Position numbers and translations under genes: made by a program. Below, in pieces: positions 1 through 8,454 of a stretch of 53,986 nucleotides of DNA (positions are counted from its first letter, which is position 1; each line of letters starts with the position of its first letter). The notes below the pieces were generated by a model that was given only the letters and a program-made list of their open reading frames with translations, was not told the origin of the DNA and searched no databases. The DNA comes from an uncultured Eubacteriales bacterium (GTDB lineage: Bacteria; Bacillota; Clostridia; Peptostreptococcales; Anaerovoracaceae), in the NCBI GenBank assembly GCA_900315485.1, contig OMZI01000015.1:1-53986 (forward strand), written 5' to 3'.

Positions 1-116
1 CGGTGCTCTCGCGCACGCTTTGAGAGCCGCTGGCATACCCACATTCTTTTACAAACATTAGGAGTCAATTGAAAACTCCACAGAAAGTTGACACTATCCA
101 AAAGAAACTGCTGAGT

Positions 117-125
117 TGTGATAAT
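117..125 (+). promoter_or_regulatory. Possible extended -10 promoter upstream of deoC
   Basis: TG-T-GATAAT reads as an extended -10 element ahead of the deoC gene. A TTGACA lies at 88-93, but it is 26 nt from the -10 hexamer, too far to be its partner, and no good -35 sits at 17 nt. I see nothing else in bases 1-116. Tentative. Confidence 0.3.
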
Positions 126-241
126 CCCCTCATTGTGATATCGTAACTATGTATGGATACGCACTGACAGGCAGTGCATACAGGATAAAAAAACAGAAAG
201 GAGTGCATGACAATTTACGGAAAGTCATGCGATCACAGGGT

Positions 242-898
242 ATGGATGTAAAAGGAATACTCAGCCATGTTGACCACACACTGCTCAAGCAGACAGCAAC
301 ATGGGAGGACATAAAGCAGATAGTAGACGATGGTATCAAATATGAGACCGCATCGGTATGCATCCCGCCTTCATATGTAGGGCAGGCTGCTGAATATGCA
401 GCAGGCAGAGTAAAGATCTGCACAGTAATCGGATTCCCTAACGGATACAACACAACAGCAGTCAAGGCATTCGAGACAGGCGACGCTATAGACAACGGAG
501 CTGATGAGATCGACATGGTCATCAACCTCGGATGGGTCAAGGACGGCAAGTGGGATGAGCTCGAGCATGAGATCAGAACACTCAAGGAGATCTGCGGAGA
601 CCACATCCTCAAGGTCATCGTTGAGACATGCATGCTGACTGATGAAGAGAAGGCTAAGATGTGTGAGATCGTTACTTTCGCAGGAGCAGATTTCATCAAG
701 ACATCTACAGGCTTCGGAGGAGGCGGTGCTACATTTGAGGACATCGAACTCTTCTCAAAGAACATCGGAGAGGGTGTAAGGATGAAGGCTTCCGGCGGCA
801 TCGCAGGACTCGATGATGCAGAGAAGTTCCTCGAACTCGGAGCAGACAGACTCGGCACCAGCCGCATCGTCAAGGCTGTAAAAGAGCTCGAAAAATAA
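242..898 (+). CDS. deoC: Deoxyribose-phosphate aldolase
   Basis: This class I aldolase cleaves 2-deoxyribose-5-phosphate to glyceraldehyde-3-phosphate and acetaldehyde, the last step of deoxynucleoside catabolism in the cytoplasm. From this start the protein is 218 residues, the normal family length. The Schiff-base lysine sits in FIKTSTGF (Lys153), the second active-site lysine in MKASGG (Lys182), and the catalytic Asp in EIDMVINLG (about residue 91). The start is uncertain. The frame is open back to 149, but the first 31 codons look unlike the family. ATG 242 gives the best homology-based N-terminus although its SD is weak; ATG 227 is the main alternative. The best SD (AAAGGAG, 197-203) instead serves a 14-codon ORF, 207-251, that overlaps the deoC start. 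Udp and deoB follow, which supports the nucleoside catabolism role. Confidence 0.93.
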   Translation: MDVKGILSHVDHTLLKQTATWEDIKQIVDDGIKYETASVCIPPSYVGQAAEYAAGRVKICTVIGFPNGYNTTAVKAFETGDAIDNGADEIDMVINLGWVKDGKWDELEHEIRTLKEICGDHILKVIVETCMLTDEEKAKMCEIVTFAGADFIKTSTGFGGGGATFEDIELFSKNIGEGVRMKASGGIAGLDDAEKFLELGADRLGTSRIVKAVKELEK

Positions 899-1023
899 CT
901 GCCCGCGGTTATATCGTCAACCGGTGAAATGAGGCAAAATGACCGTTAATCTGGACGGTTTTGAAATAATATTATAAAAATCGTAACTAAACTACATAGT
1001 TTTACGAACGTAAGGAGCATATT

Positions 1024-1827
1024 ATGATCGATTATACAGAAGGCGCAGGCTATCAGTATCACGTCGGACTGAGGCCGGGAGACATCGGTGAGTACGTGAT
1101 TCTCCCGGGAGATCCGCACAGAGTACCTAAGATCGCGGCATATTTTGACAACCCGGTCAAGGTAGCTGACAGCCGTGAATTCGTAACTTACACAGGCACA
1201 CTCGACGGAGTCAAGGTCAGCTGCACCAGCACAGGTGTGGGCGGACCGTCGGCTTCGATCGCTCTCGAAGAGCTCTGCAATGTCGGAGGCAAAACCTTCA
1301 TCAGAGTAGGCACATGCGGCGGTATGGATATCAATGTAAAGGGCGGAGATATCGTTATTGCCACCGGTGCTGTAAGGCAGGATGGTACATCCAAGGAATA
1401 CGCTCCGATCGAATATCCGGCAGTACCGGATGTTACAGTAGCGGCATCACTTGTATTTGCAGCGCGCGATCTCGGATTTAAGTATCATACCGGTGTCGTT
1501 CAGTGCAAAGATGCTTTTTACGGACAGCACATGCCGGAAGCACTTCCTAACAGTCATGAACTCCTGAACAAGTGGGACGCATGGCTGCGTCTCGGATGCA
1601 AAGCTTCTGAGATGGAGTCCTCAACACTCTTCATTGTCGGCGCATACCGCAAAGTAAGAGTAGGTTCTGTTTTCCTTGTAGTTGCCAATCAGGAGAGAGA
1701 AAAGGCCGGACTGCCTAATAAGCAGGAGCATGATACAGATCGTGCTATCCGTGTTGCGATCGAAGCTATCAGAATGCTGATAGCAGATGATAAGGCAAGG
1801 GCTGAAAAAGAGAGCGATGCAGAATAG
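1024..1827 (+). CDS. udp: Uridine phosphorylase (nucleoside phosphorylase family)
   Basis: This enzyme catalyses phosphorolysis of uridine, and probably deoxyuridine, to the base and (deoxy)ribose-1-phosphate. The 267-residue protein has the PNP/UDP phosphorylase fold. It shows the phosphate-binding LPGDPHRV near residue 30, the RVGTCGG glycine-rich segment, and EMESS, which in this family contacts the sugar hydroxyls. The start is supported by AAGGAG about 8 nt upstream. It lies between deoC and deoB, so ribose-1-phosphate released here would be isomerised by DeoB and, if deoxy, cleaved by DeoC. The substrate (uridine rather than purine nucleosides) is inferred from overall similarity to Udp; a broader pyrimidine or purine range cannot be excluded. 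Confidence 0.88.
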   Translation: MIDYTEGAGYQYHVGLRPGDIGEYVILPGDPHRVPKIAAYFDNPVKVADSREFVTYTGTLDGVKVSCTSTGVGGPSASIALEELCNVGGKTFIRVGTCGGMDINVKGGDIVIATGAVRQDGTSKEYAPIEYPAVPDVTVAASLVFAARDLGFKYHTGVVQCKDAFYGQHMPEALPNSHELLNKWDAWLRLGCKASEMESSTLFIVGAYRKVRVGSVFLVVANQEREKAGLPNKQEHDTDRAIRVAIEAIRMLIADDKARAEKESDAE

Positions 1828-1867
1828 CCGGCATCATTCAGTACCGGAGCAAGGGAGGACTGAGAAA

Positions 1868-3043
1868 ATGAGCAGAAGAGTTTTCTGGATAGTACTCGAC
1901 AGTGTCGGCTGCGGAGAAGCGCCTGATGCTGCGGCTTTCGGCGATGCCGGAAGTGATACGCTCGGAACTTGCGCGAGGAGCGGGCTTCTTGATGTGCCTA
2001 ATATGGCGAAGCTCGGGCTTTTCAATATCGACGGGACCTCTTTCAGGTCGGATGAACCTGTTAAGCCGGAGGATATAGAAGGAATATACGGCAGGGCACA
2101 GGAGCAGTCCGCCGGCAAGGATACAACAGTCGGTCACTGGGAGATGGCCGGCATGATATCCCACACTCCGCTTCCGACATATCCTGACGGATTCCCGCAG
2201 GATATCCTTGATACCCTGGAAAAGGCATGGGGCAGGAAGATAATCTGCAACAAGCCTTATTCCGGAACCGAAGTCATCAAGGACTACGGCGAAGAACACA
2301 TGAAGACCGGCGCGATGATCGTATACACCAGCGCTGATTCCGTAATGCAGATCGCTGCGCATGAGGACATCGTTCCTGTGGAGGAACTTTACCGCATGTG
2401 CCGCATCGCAAGAGAAGTAATGCACGGCGAGCACGGCTGCGGAAGGATCATAGCGAGACCTTTCGAAGGAGAGTGGCCTTTCAGGAGGACTGTAAGAAGA
2501 CACGACTTCAGTCTGCAGCCGCCTAGAGAAACAGTCCTGGATGCGTTGAAAAAAGCGGGGTTTGTAAACATCGGCGTCGGCAAGATCAAAGATATATTCG
2601 CAGGTAAAAGCGTGATGGTCAGCATTCCTAATATGGGAAACGATGCCAACATGGACCGCACCATAGACGTTGCGGACTGCGATTTCGAAGGACTCTGCTA
2701 TGTTAACCTTGTAGATACAGATATGATCTACGGACACAGGAGAGACATCCCGGCATATACCAAGGCGCTCAACGATTTTGACGTGCAGCTCGGTAAGCTG
2801 ATGGAGAAGATGGGAGATGAAGATATCATCCTCATCACAGCAGACCACGGCTGCGACCCGGGATACACCGGAACAGACCATACGAGAGAGTACGTTCCGG
2901 TACTTGCATGGGGACATGGCCTGAAGAGAGGCGTCAACCTCGGCACCCTTCACACATTCGCAGACATGGGGGCTACCATTGGCGAGTACTTCGGCATAGA
3001 TTACAGAGGCGAGGGAACATCATTCCTGCATGCAATAATATAA
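1868..3043 (+). CDS. deoB: Phosphopentomutase
   Basis: DeoB interconverts (deoxy)ribose-1-phosphate and -5-phosphate, linking nucleoside phosphorolysis to the pentose phosphate pathway. It is a binuclear-metal enzyme of the alkaline phosphatase superfamily. The N-terminal metal motif is VLDSVGCGEAPDA. The phosphorylated threonine lies in GKDTTVGHWEM, and the C-terminal metal ligands are in TADHGCDPG and TDHTREY. I chose ATG 1868 because it is preceded by GGGAGG with good spacing and gives the usual 391 residues. The reading frame extends to an ATG at 1787, but that would overlap udp and add 27 unconserved residues. It is the third gene of the deoC-udp-deoB group. A REP-like palindrome directly follows the stop codon. 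Confidence 0.96.
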   Translation: MSRRVFWIVLDSVGCGEAPDAAAFGDAGSDTLGTCARSGLLDVPNMAKLGLFNIDGTSFRSDEPVKPEDIEGIYGRAQEQSAGKDTTVGHWEMAGMISHTPLPTYPDGFPQDILDTLEKAWGRKIICNKPYSGTEVIKDYGEEHMKTGAMIVYTSADSVMQIAAHEDIVPVEELYRMCRIAREVMHGEHGCGRIIARPFEGEWPFRRTVRRHDFSLQPPRETVLDALKKAGFVNIGVGKIKDIFAGKSVMVSIPNMGNDANMDRTIDVADCDFEGLCYVNLVDTDMIYGHRRDIPAYTKALNDFDVQLGKLMEKMGDEDIILITADHGCDPGYTGTDHTREYVPVLAWGHGLKRGVNLGTLHTFADMGATIGEYFGIDYRGEGTSFLHAII

Positions 3044-3076
3044 ATGTGTCAGAAGGGACGGTCCTTTTTGACACAT
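3044..3076. repeat. REP-like palindrome between deoB and mnmE
   Basis: Arms ATGTGTCA (3044-3051) and TGACACAT (3069-3076) flank a second, inner complementary pair, AAGGGAC/GTCCTTT, so nearly the whole 33 bp folds on itself. This form (TGTCA, GGGACGGTCC, TGACA) resembles dispersed palindromes I recall from many Clostridia. A related, less perfect copy is at 25035-25062. It may also act as a weak terminator or spacer, but there is no T-run. Confidence 0.5.
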
Positions 3077-3104
3077 TCATTGACACACAGAGAGAAGGCA
3101 AGAT

Positions 3105-4517
3105 ATGAACGATACTATTACTGCAATTTCATCCGCTCCGGGCGAAGCCGGCATAGGCATCGTCAAGGTCAGCGGGCCGGGATGCAAGGACGTAATGAAG
3201 AGGCTCATGGTCAGATTTCCTGAGGAGATCGAGCCGAGACACGCGTATCTCAGCAGAGTCAGCAGAAATGCCGCTGATCCTGAGGCTGAGATCATCGATG
3301 AAGCTATATTCCTCTTCATGGAAGGCCCTCACTCGTATACAGGTGAGGATGTGCTCGAGATCCAGGCGCACGGCAGCAACACAGGACTTAAGAACATCCT
3401 GCAGGCTGTCCTCGACTCTGAGGTCGAAGGCGTCAGAATGGCTGAGCCGGGTGAATTCACCAAGCTTGCATTTCTCAACGGCAAGATGGACCTCTCACAG
3501 GCAGAGGCTGTCATAGATATCATCAAGGCCAGGACCGACCTGTCTCTGAGCATCGCAGAGAGCCAGAGCGCAGGAAGGCTCGGTGACAAGATCCGAGAGA
3601 TACGCGAGACCATGCTTGACGTGCTCGCACAGATGGCAGTAGACATCGACTATCCTGATGAAGACGAGGATTTTGCCGGAGACTACGACGGGACAGCGCT
3701 TGTCTCACAGCTGAGATGGGTCCTGAACGACATCGAGGATCTGCTGGACACTGCATCCATAGGCCGCATCGCGCGTGAAGGCGTCAGAGTCGTCATCGCG
3801 GGCAAGCCTAACGCGGGCAAAAGCTCTCTCATGAACGCTCTTCTCGGAGAGGGGCGCGTCATAGTCACGGATGTTCCGGGTACGACAAGGGATACGGTCG
3901 AGGAAAGCGTCTCCATCGGCGGCGTTCCGATCGTTCTTGTGGATACCGCAGGACTCAGGGATACTGAGGACAAAGTCGAGAAGATCGGTATCGAGCGTAC
4001 CGCACAGGCGATGGCGTCAGCTGACCTCATCATTCTCGTCCTTGACGGCAGCCACGATCTCGATGACAAGGACGACACCGTCCTTGAATACATAGAGAAG
4101 ATGAACAATGAGCATCTCCTCGTTGTCATCAACAAGAATGACCTCGGTGTAACTATCACAGAGGACGATGTGAAGGCAAAACTCCCGGGAGCTTCTGTTG
4201 TAAGTACGTCTCTTGTCGGAGGAGGTGTTCCTGAAGCAGTCAAAGCAGTTGCCGATGCAGTCACTGAAATGTATGATCTCGGCAGGCTGAATGCGAAGGA
4301 AATGAACATAGTCACCAACGAGAGACATGTCAGGATGCTCCGGAATGCTGAAATGAACATTAATGAGGCAATTACGATGATCCAGAACGGTGATCCTATG
4401 GAAGTTATTGAACTTTCGGCCCATTATGCGTATGATTCCCTCGGAAACATCATCGGCGAAGAGGTAGGAGACGAGGTGCTCGACAGAGTATTCAGCAAGT
4501 TCTGCCTCGGCAAGTAA
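3105..4517 (+). CDS. mnmE: tRNA modification GTPase MnmE
   Basis: With MnmG it installs the (carboxymethyl)aminomethyl group at U34 of tRNAs that read codons ending in A or G. The 470-residue protein has the N-terminal formyl-tetrahydrofolate-binding domain (about 1-120), a helical domain, and an inserted G domain from about residue 220. The G-domain motifs are GKPNAGKSS (Walker A), DVPGTTRDT, DTAGLRD and NKND. It ends in the diagnostic FSKFCLGK, whose cysteine is near-universal in MnmE. It begins the conserved mnmE-mnmG-rsmG order typical of origin-proximal DNA, although the usual yidC/jag/rnpA neighbours are replaced here by deo genes. Confidence 0.97.
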   Translation: MNDTITAISSAPGEAGIGIVKVSGPGCKDVMKRLMVRFPEEIEPRHAYLSRVSRNAADPEAEIIDEAIFLFMEGPHSYTGEDVLEIQAHGSNTGLKNILQAVLDSEVEGVRMAEPGEFTKLAFLNGKMDLSQAEAVIDIIKARTDLSLSIAESQSAGRLGDKIREIRETMLDVLAQMAVDIDYPDEDEDFAGDYDGTALVSQLRWVLNDIEDLLDTASIGRIAREGVRVVIAGKPNAGKSSLMNALLGEGRVIVTDVPGTTRDTVEESVSIGGVPIVLVDTAGLRDTEDKVEKIGIERTAQAMASADLIILVLDGSHDLDDKDDTVLEYIEKMNNEHLLVVINKNDLGVTITEDDVKAKLPGASVVSTSLVGGGVPEAVKAVADAVTEMYDLGRLNAKEMNIVTNERHVRMLRNAEMNINEAITMIQNGDPMEVIELSAHYAYDSLGNIIGEEVGDEVLDRVFSKFCLGK

Positions 4518-4543
4518 CTTAATAACAGGGAAGTTATATAGTT

Positions 4544-6544
4544 TTGAAAGATAGTATTTCACATAATTATGAAGTAATCGTAATAGGTGCCGGCCACGCT
4601 GGATGCGAGGCCGGTCTTGTTGCGGCCAGAATGGGCATGAAGACTGCGATGTTCTGCACGGATATCGAGTCTGTTGCCATGATGCCGTGCAATCCTTCGA
4701 TCGGAGGCACCGGCAAGGGCCATCTTGTAAGAGAGATAGATGCTCTCGGCGGAGAGATGGGCGTCAATACGGACAAGACATTCATCCAGTCCAAGATGCT
4801 CAACACATCCAAGGGCCCTGCAGTTCACTCGCTCAGAGCCCAGGCAGACAAGCACCGCTATCACGATGAGATGCTCAGGACGATAGAAGGGCAGGAGAGA
4901 CTGGACCTCATATGTGCTGAAGTATCTGAATTCATAGTCGATGACCCTGATACAGCTGCAATTGAGCAGAACTCAGCAGCTGAGACCGGTTCCGGCTATA
5001 AGAGGATCGGCAGGATTTCAGGCATCAGGACAGCTGACGGCACTGAATACTCAGCAGATGCAGTCGTTATCTGCACCGGCACATTCCTCGGGGGCAAAAT
5101 TTTTATCGGTGACGACGTCACTGTATCTGGTCCCGCAGGACTTCCTCCTGCGTGCGCTCTCGGTGAGAATCTCCGCGAGCTGGGGTTCCCGATCCGTCGA
5201 TTCAAGACAGGAACACCTGCCAGGATGCTGAGAGACTCGCTCGATTACAGCAAAATGAAGGAGCAGAAGGGTGATGACAAGATCGTACCGTTCAGCTTCC
5301 TCAATGAAGACAAGGAGTATGATATCGATCAGATTTCATGCTGGCTTTCATATACCAACGAGGAGACTCACAGGATAATCCTTGATAATATTGAAAAATC
5401 AGCGATGTACTCCGGCAACATCGTCGGAGTCGGTCCTAGATACTGTCCGTCTATCGAGGACAAAGTATCGCGTTTCAGAGACAGAAAGAGACACCAGCTG
5501 TTTGTTGAGCCGGAAGGGCTCGATACAGACTGGATGTACATACAGGGCATGAGCTCAAGCCTTCCTGAAGATGTGCAGCATGATTTCTATGCTACTATCC
5601 CGGGACTTGAACATGCTGAGATCGTCAGACCGGCATATGCCATCGAATATGACTGCGTTGATCCGCTCTCGCTCAAGCCCGGCCTTGAGAGCAAGATCCT
5701 TGAAGGTTTGTTCTGTGCAGGACAGTTCAACGGCAGCTCGGGTTATGAGGAAGCCGCTTCGCAGGGGCTTATTGCAGGCATCAATGCTGTAAGGAAGATA
5801 AGAGGCCTTGAGCCGCTCGTTCTCAGAAGGGATCAGGCGTACATAGGCGTGCTTATCGACGACCTTGTAACCAAGGGAACCAATGAACCTTACAGGATCA
5901 TGACATCCCGCGCCGAGTACAGACTTCTCCTCAGACAGGACAATGCGGACAGAAGACTGACGCAGATAGGATATGACTATGGGTCAGTTTCTGAAGAGAG
6001 ATACCAGAGATATCTGGAGAAGAGCAGGAAGGTGGATGAGGAAGTCGCAAGACTCAGGAACCGGAAGACAGATATTGACAGCTTCAGGGCATTTCTTATC
6101 AGGCATGAATGCGATCTCGCCCCTGCAGATACTGATCCTGAGCTTATAGAGAGAAAGCGCAGAGATATTGCAGAGACAGGCAATCAGACCTTTGCGGATA
6201 TTCTCAGAAGGCCTGCGATCACATACGATGACCTTGCAGAGATAGATGATGAGAGCAGACCGCAGCTCGGAAGCAATGAGAAGACCGAAGTAGAAGTAAT
6301 GCTCAAGTACGACGGATATATCCGCAAGCAGATCAGCGAAGTTGAAAAGCTCAGGAATCTTGAGAACAAGAAGCTCAGCGAATCATTGGACTACAATTCG
6401 ATAAGAGGCCTGAGACTTGAGGCAAGACAGAAGCTTTCAGATATACGTCCTCTTACAGTCGGACAGGCGAGCAGGATCTCCGGAGTATCTCCGGCGGATA
6501 TAAATGTCCTGCTTATCTATCTTGAGAAGGAAATGAGATCATAA
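4544..6544 (+). CDS. mnmG: tRNA uridine-5-carboxymethylaminomethyl synthesis enzyme MnmG
   Basis: This is the FAD-dependent partner of MnmE in U34 modification. The Rossmann FAD motif VIGAGHAGCEAG is at about residues 13-24, followed by MMPCNPSIGGTGKGHL, a signature of the family. GTFLGG and the later GQFNGSSGYEEAASQG segment (substrate and FAD region) are also intact. The C-terminal helical MnmE-binding domain ends at residue 666, slightly longer than the usual 620-640. Initiation is at TTG 4544, since no in-frame ATG lies before the FAD motif; AGGGA 13 nt upstream is the only SD candidate. The spacing to mnmE (26 nt) and rsmG (10 nt) indicates one operon. Confidence 0.96.
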   Translation: MKDSISHNYEVIVIGAGHAGCEAGLVAARMGMKTAMFCTDIESVAMMPCNPSIGGTGKGHLVREIDALGGEMGVNTDKTFIQSKMLNTSKGPAVHSLRAQADKHRYHDEMLRTIEGQERLDLICAEVSEFIVDDPDTAAIEQNSAAETGSGYKRIGRISGIRTADGTEYSADAVVICTGTFLGGKIFIGDDVTVSGPAGLPPACALGENLRELGFPIRRFKTGTPARMLRDSLDYSKMKEQKGDDKIVPFSFLNEDKEYDIDQISCWLSYTNEETHRIILDNIEKSAMYSGNIVGVGPRYCPSIEDKVSRFRDRKRHQLFVEPEGLDTDWMYIQGMSSSLPEDVQHDFYATIPGLEHAEIVRPAYAIEYDCVDPLSLKPGLESKILEGLFCAGQFNGSSGYEEAASQGLIAGINAVRKIRGLEPLVLRRDQAYIGVLIDDLVTKGTNEPYRIMTSRAEYRLLLRQDNADRRLTQIGYDYGSVSEERYQRYLEKSRKVDEEVARLRNRKTDIDSFRAFLIRHECDLAPADTDPELIERKRRDIAETGNQTFADILRRPAITYDDLAEIDDESRPQLGSNEKTEVEVMLKYDGYIRKQISEVEKLRNLENKKLSESLDYNSIRGLRLEARQKLSDIRPLTVGQASRISGVSPADINVLLIYLEKEMRS

Positions 6545-6554
6545 ATCCTAAACT

Positions 6555-7217
6555 ATGGCAGACAGAAAAGACACTGAATCTTTAATACAGAAGCTTACAT
6601 CAGAGTACGGGGAAGAGAAGACAGCCAAGCTTGTCTCATATATTGATATGGTCCTTGAAAGGAATGAACATATCAACCTCACAGCTGTAAGGGACAGAGA
6701 TGAAGCCATGCAGAAGCATCTTGCGGATTCTCTTCTTATTACCTCACTCCCTGAATACAGGGAGGCGAAGAAGGTTATAGATGTAGGAACGGGCGCAGGA
6801 TTTCCGGGCGCCTTGCTTGCTATAGCTGATCCGGACAAGGAATTCGTTCTTCTCGACTCCACTCTCAAGAGGCTCAGAGTAATTGATGAATTCGCTCAGA
6901 CTCTTGGAATAGAGAATCTCAGGACGGTACATGCAAGAGCGGAAGAGATATCCCGCAAGCCTGAATACAGTGGAGCATTTGATCTCTGCGTATCCAGGGC
7001 TGTAGCGAGTCTGGATAAGCTCTCCGGCTGGTGCCTTCCGTTTGTTAAGGCAGGCGGATACTTCGTGCCGTACAAAGGAGAGAACTACGAAGCCGAGACT
7101 GCAGATGCCGGAAAGGCTCTTAAGAAGTACAGAGGAAAGCTCGAAAGGGTGGAAGAGCCGGCAGGGGCTGCCGGGGAAATCTCCGGACATGTGCTCATGG
7201 TGATCAGGAAGTATTAG
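6555..7217 (+). CDS. rsmG: 16S rRNA (guanine527-N7)-methyltransferase
   Basis: RsmG uses S-adenosylmethionine to methylate G527 of 16S rRNA in the 530 loop. The 220-residue protein has the family's N-terminal helical segment with ERNEHINLTA (about 34-43), then the SAM motif VIDVGTGAGFPG (about residues 75-86) and CVSRAVASLDKL. It is the third gene of the mnmE-mnmG-rsmG set and starts only 10 nt after mnmG without a clear SD, so translation is probably coupled. A terminator between two parS sites follows. Confidence 0.95.
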   Translation: MADRKDTESLIQKLTSEYGEEKTAKLVSYIDMVLERNEHINLTAVRDRDEAMQKHLADSLLITSLPEYREAKKVIDVGTGAGFPGALLAIADPDKEFVLLDSTLKRLRVIDEFAQTLGIENLRTVHARAEEISRKPEYSGAFDLCVSRAVASLDKLSGWCLPFVKAGGYFVPYKGENYEAETADAGKALKKYRGKLERVEEPAGAAGEISGHVLMVIRKY

Positions 7218-7230
7218 GATACAAAGCAAA

Positions 7231-7246
7231 CGTTTCACGTGAAACA
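7231..7246. other. parS centromere site 1
   Basis: CGTTTCACGTGAAACA matches the ParB-binding consensus TGTTNCACGTGAAACA at all but the first base. It lies 14 nt after rsmG and 418 nt before parA. It should be a Spo0J/ParB loading site for chromosome segregation. Confidence 0.9.
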
Positions 7247-7277
7247 ATTATCTGTCAAATGACGGCAGGGAGAATAC

Positions 7278-7309
7278 AGCGGATGTGACGGACAGTCGCA
7301 TCCGCTTTT
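7278..7309 (+). terminator. Rho-independent terminator of the mnmE-mnmG-rsmG operon
   Basis: A 10-bp stem (7278-7287 with 7297-7306, one G-U pair) closes a 9-nt loop and is followed by TTTT. It sits exactly between the two parS sites. Confidence 0.75.
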
Positions 7310-7310
7310 A

Positions 7311-7326
7311 TGTTTCACGTGAAACA
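7311..7326. other. parS centromere site 2 (perfect)
   Basis: TGTTTCACGTGAAACA is a perfect 16-bp palindrome and a full match to the parS consensus, 80 bp from site 1. From here to 7532 I see no gene. The stretch is A/T-rich with no clear further motif. Confidence 0.95.
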
Positions 7327-7532
7327 TAAAACTGCCAGAAACCTCCGAAACCGACCGAAAACGCCATAATCAGCCCCAGATTACCTGAAAACGGTCAAAA
7401 GTAGAGATAAGCGCAGAATAACGAAACATACAATATCTTGTATGACAGGATATAAAAGACCACAATTTGTTTGATGTACGTTATTTAGGCCAGCGTTATC
7501 ACCCAATCTACACATACAACTGTTAAGAAAAG

Positions 7533-7562
7533 TGGAAATTTGAAATCAAAAAGAAGTATAAT
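7533..7562 (+). promoter_or_regulatory. Probable parA-parB promoter
   Basis: TGGAAA, an 18-nt spacer, then a perfect TATAAT (7557-7562) about 100 nt upstream of parA. The -35 is a 4/6 match. It would drive parA and parB independently of the mnm operon that terminates upstream. Confidence 0.5.
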
Positions 7563-7663
7563 ACAGGGAAGTATTTAATCGGGAAGTGCGTGAATTTACA
7601 GAGAAGACCCGTCAGGGGGCTTCCTTAAGTGCGTCCTGAATTAATAAACCTGGAGGTCAATCA

Positions 7664-8449
7664 ATGGGTAAAGCTATTGCAATTTTCAATCAGAAGGGCG
7701 GTGTCGGCAAGACAACTACCAACATCAACCTTGCTGCGTGCCTTGCCAACAGGGGCAAGAAGGTCCTCATGGTGGATATCGATCCGCAGGGCAATACGAC
7801 CAGCGGTATAGGCATCCGCAAGAGAACGCTCAAGGTCACTCTTTATGATGCTCTCATCGACAAGAACTTTGATGTCAAGAAAGCAATACTTCCGACCAAT
7901 ACAGAGAATCTGTTCATAATCCCTGCAAGCGTTGATCTTGCAGGCGCTGAAGTAGAGCTTGCCCAGATGGAAGGCCGTGAAGGAAGACTCAAGAGAGTCA
8001 TCGACGCAGTCAAGAACGACTACGACTTCATCCTCGTAGACTGCCCTCCTTCACTCGGAATCCTTACGATCAACTCCCTTACAGCTGTTGACAGCGTGCT
8101 TATCCCTATCCAGTGCGAGTTCTACGCGCTCGAGGGCGTAAGCCAGCTCCTCAGCACTATTGAGATGGTCAAGAAGAGAATGAACCCGAACCTGTATATA
8201 GACGGAGTCATCCTCAGCATGTTTGACGGCAGGACCAACCTCTCGCAGGCTGTAGTCCAGGATGTCAGAAGCTTCTTCGGAAATGCGATGTACGAGACCA
8301 TCATCCCGAGAAACGTAAGACTCGCAGAGGCTCCGAGCTACGGCGTGCCGATCATCAAGTATGATCCGTCGGCACCGGGAGCCAAGGCATATCAGGCATT
8401 CACCAAGGAATTCCTCGCCAGAGAGAGGGCAAGAAAGAAAGCGAAGTAA
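7664..8449 (+). CDS. parA: Chromosome partitioning ATPase ParA/Soj
   Basis: This deviant Walker ATPase works with ParB on parS to organise and segregate the origin region, and in Firmicutes it also controls DnaA activity. The 261-residue length is typical of chromosomal Soj. It has the KGGVGKTT deviant P-loop (residues 12-19), DIDPQGN (Walker A') and DCPPSLG (Walker B). GGAGG lies 9 nt before ATG. ParB follows after 5 nt. Confidence 0.96.
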   Translation: MGKAIAIFNQKGGVGKTTTNINLAACLANRGKKVLMVDIDPQGNTTSGIGIRKRTLKVTLYDALIDKNFDVKKAILPTNTENLFIIPASVDLAGAEVELAQMEGREGRLKRVIDAVKNDYDFILVDCPPSLGILTINSLTAVDSVLIPIQCEFYALEGVSQLLSTIEMVKKRMNPNLYIDGVILSMFDGRTNLSQAVVQDVRSFFGNAMYETIIPRNVRLAEAPSYGVPIIKYDPSAPGAKAYQAFTKEFLARERARKKAK

Positions 8450-8454
8450 CAGAC

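Noticed and set aside
88-125. TTGACA (88-93) with GATAAT (120-125) as a standard promoter for deoC
   Set aside because: Spacing is 26 nt, far beyond 16-19 nt; only the extended -10 is kept.
1787-1867. Longer DeoB start at 1787
   Set aside because: Would overlap udp by 41 nt and add unconserved residues; ATG 1868 has GGGAGG and the family length.
1838-2953. Minus-strand ORF of 371 residues opposite deoB, and similar long antisense ORFs opposite other genes (23013-24140, 27816-29027)
   Set aside because: No recognisable domains, Cys/Ser/Leu-rich shadow composition, and real genes in the sense strand; typical of codon bias.
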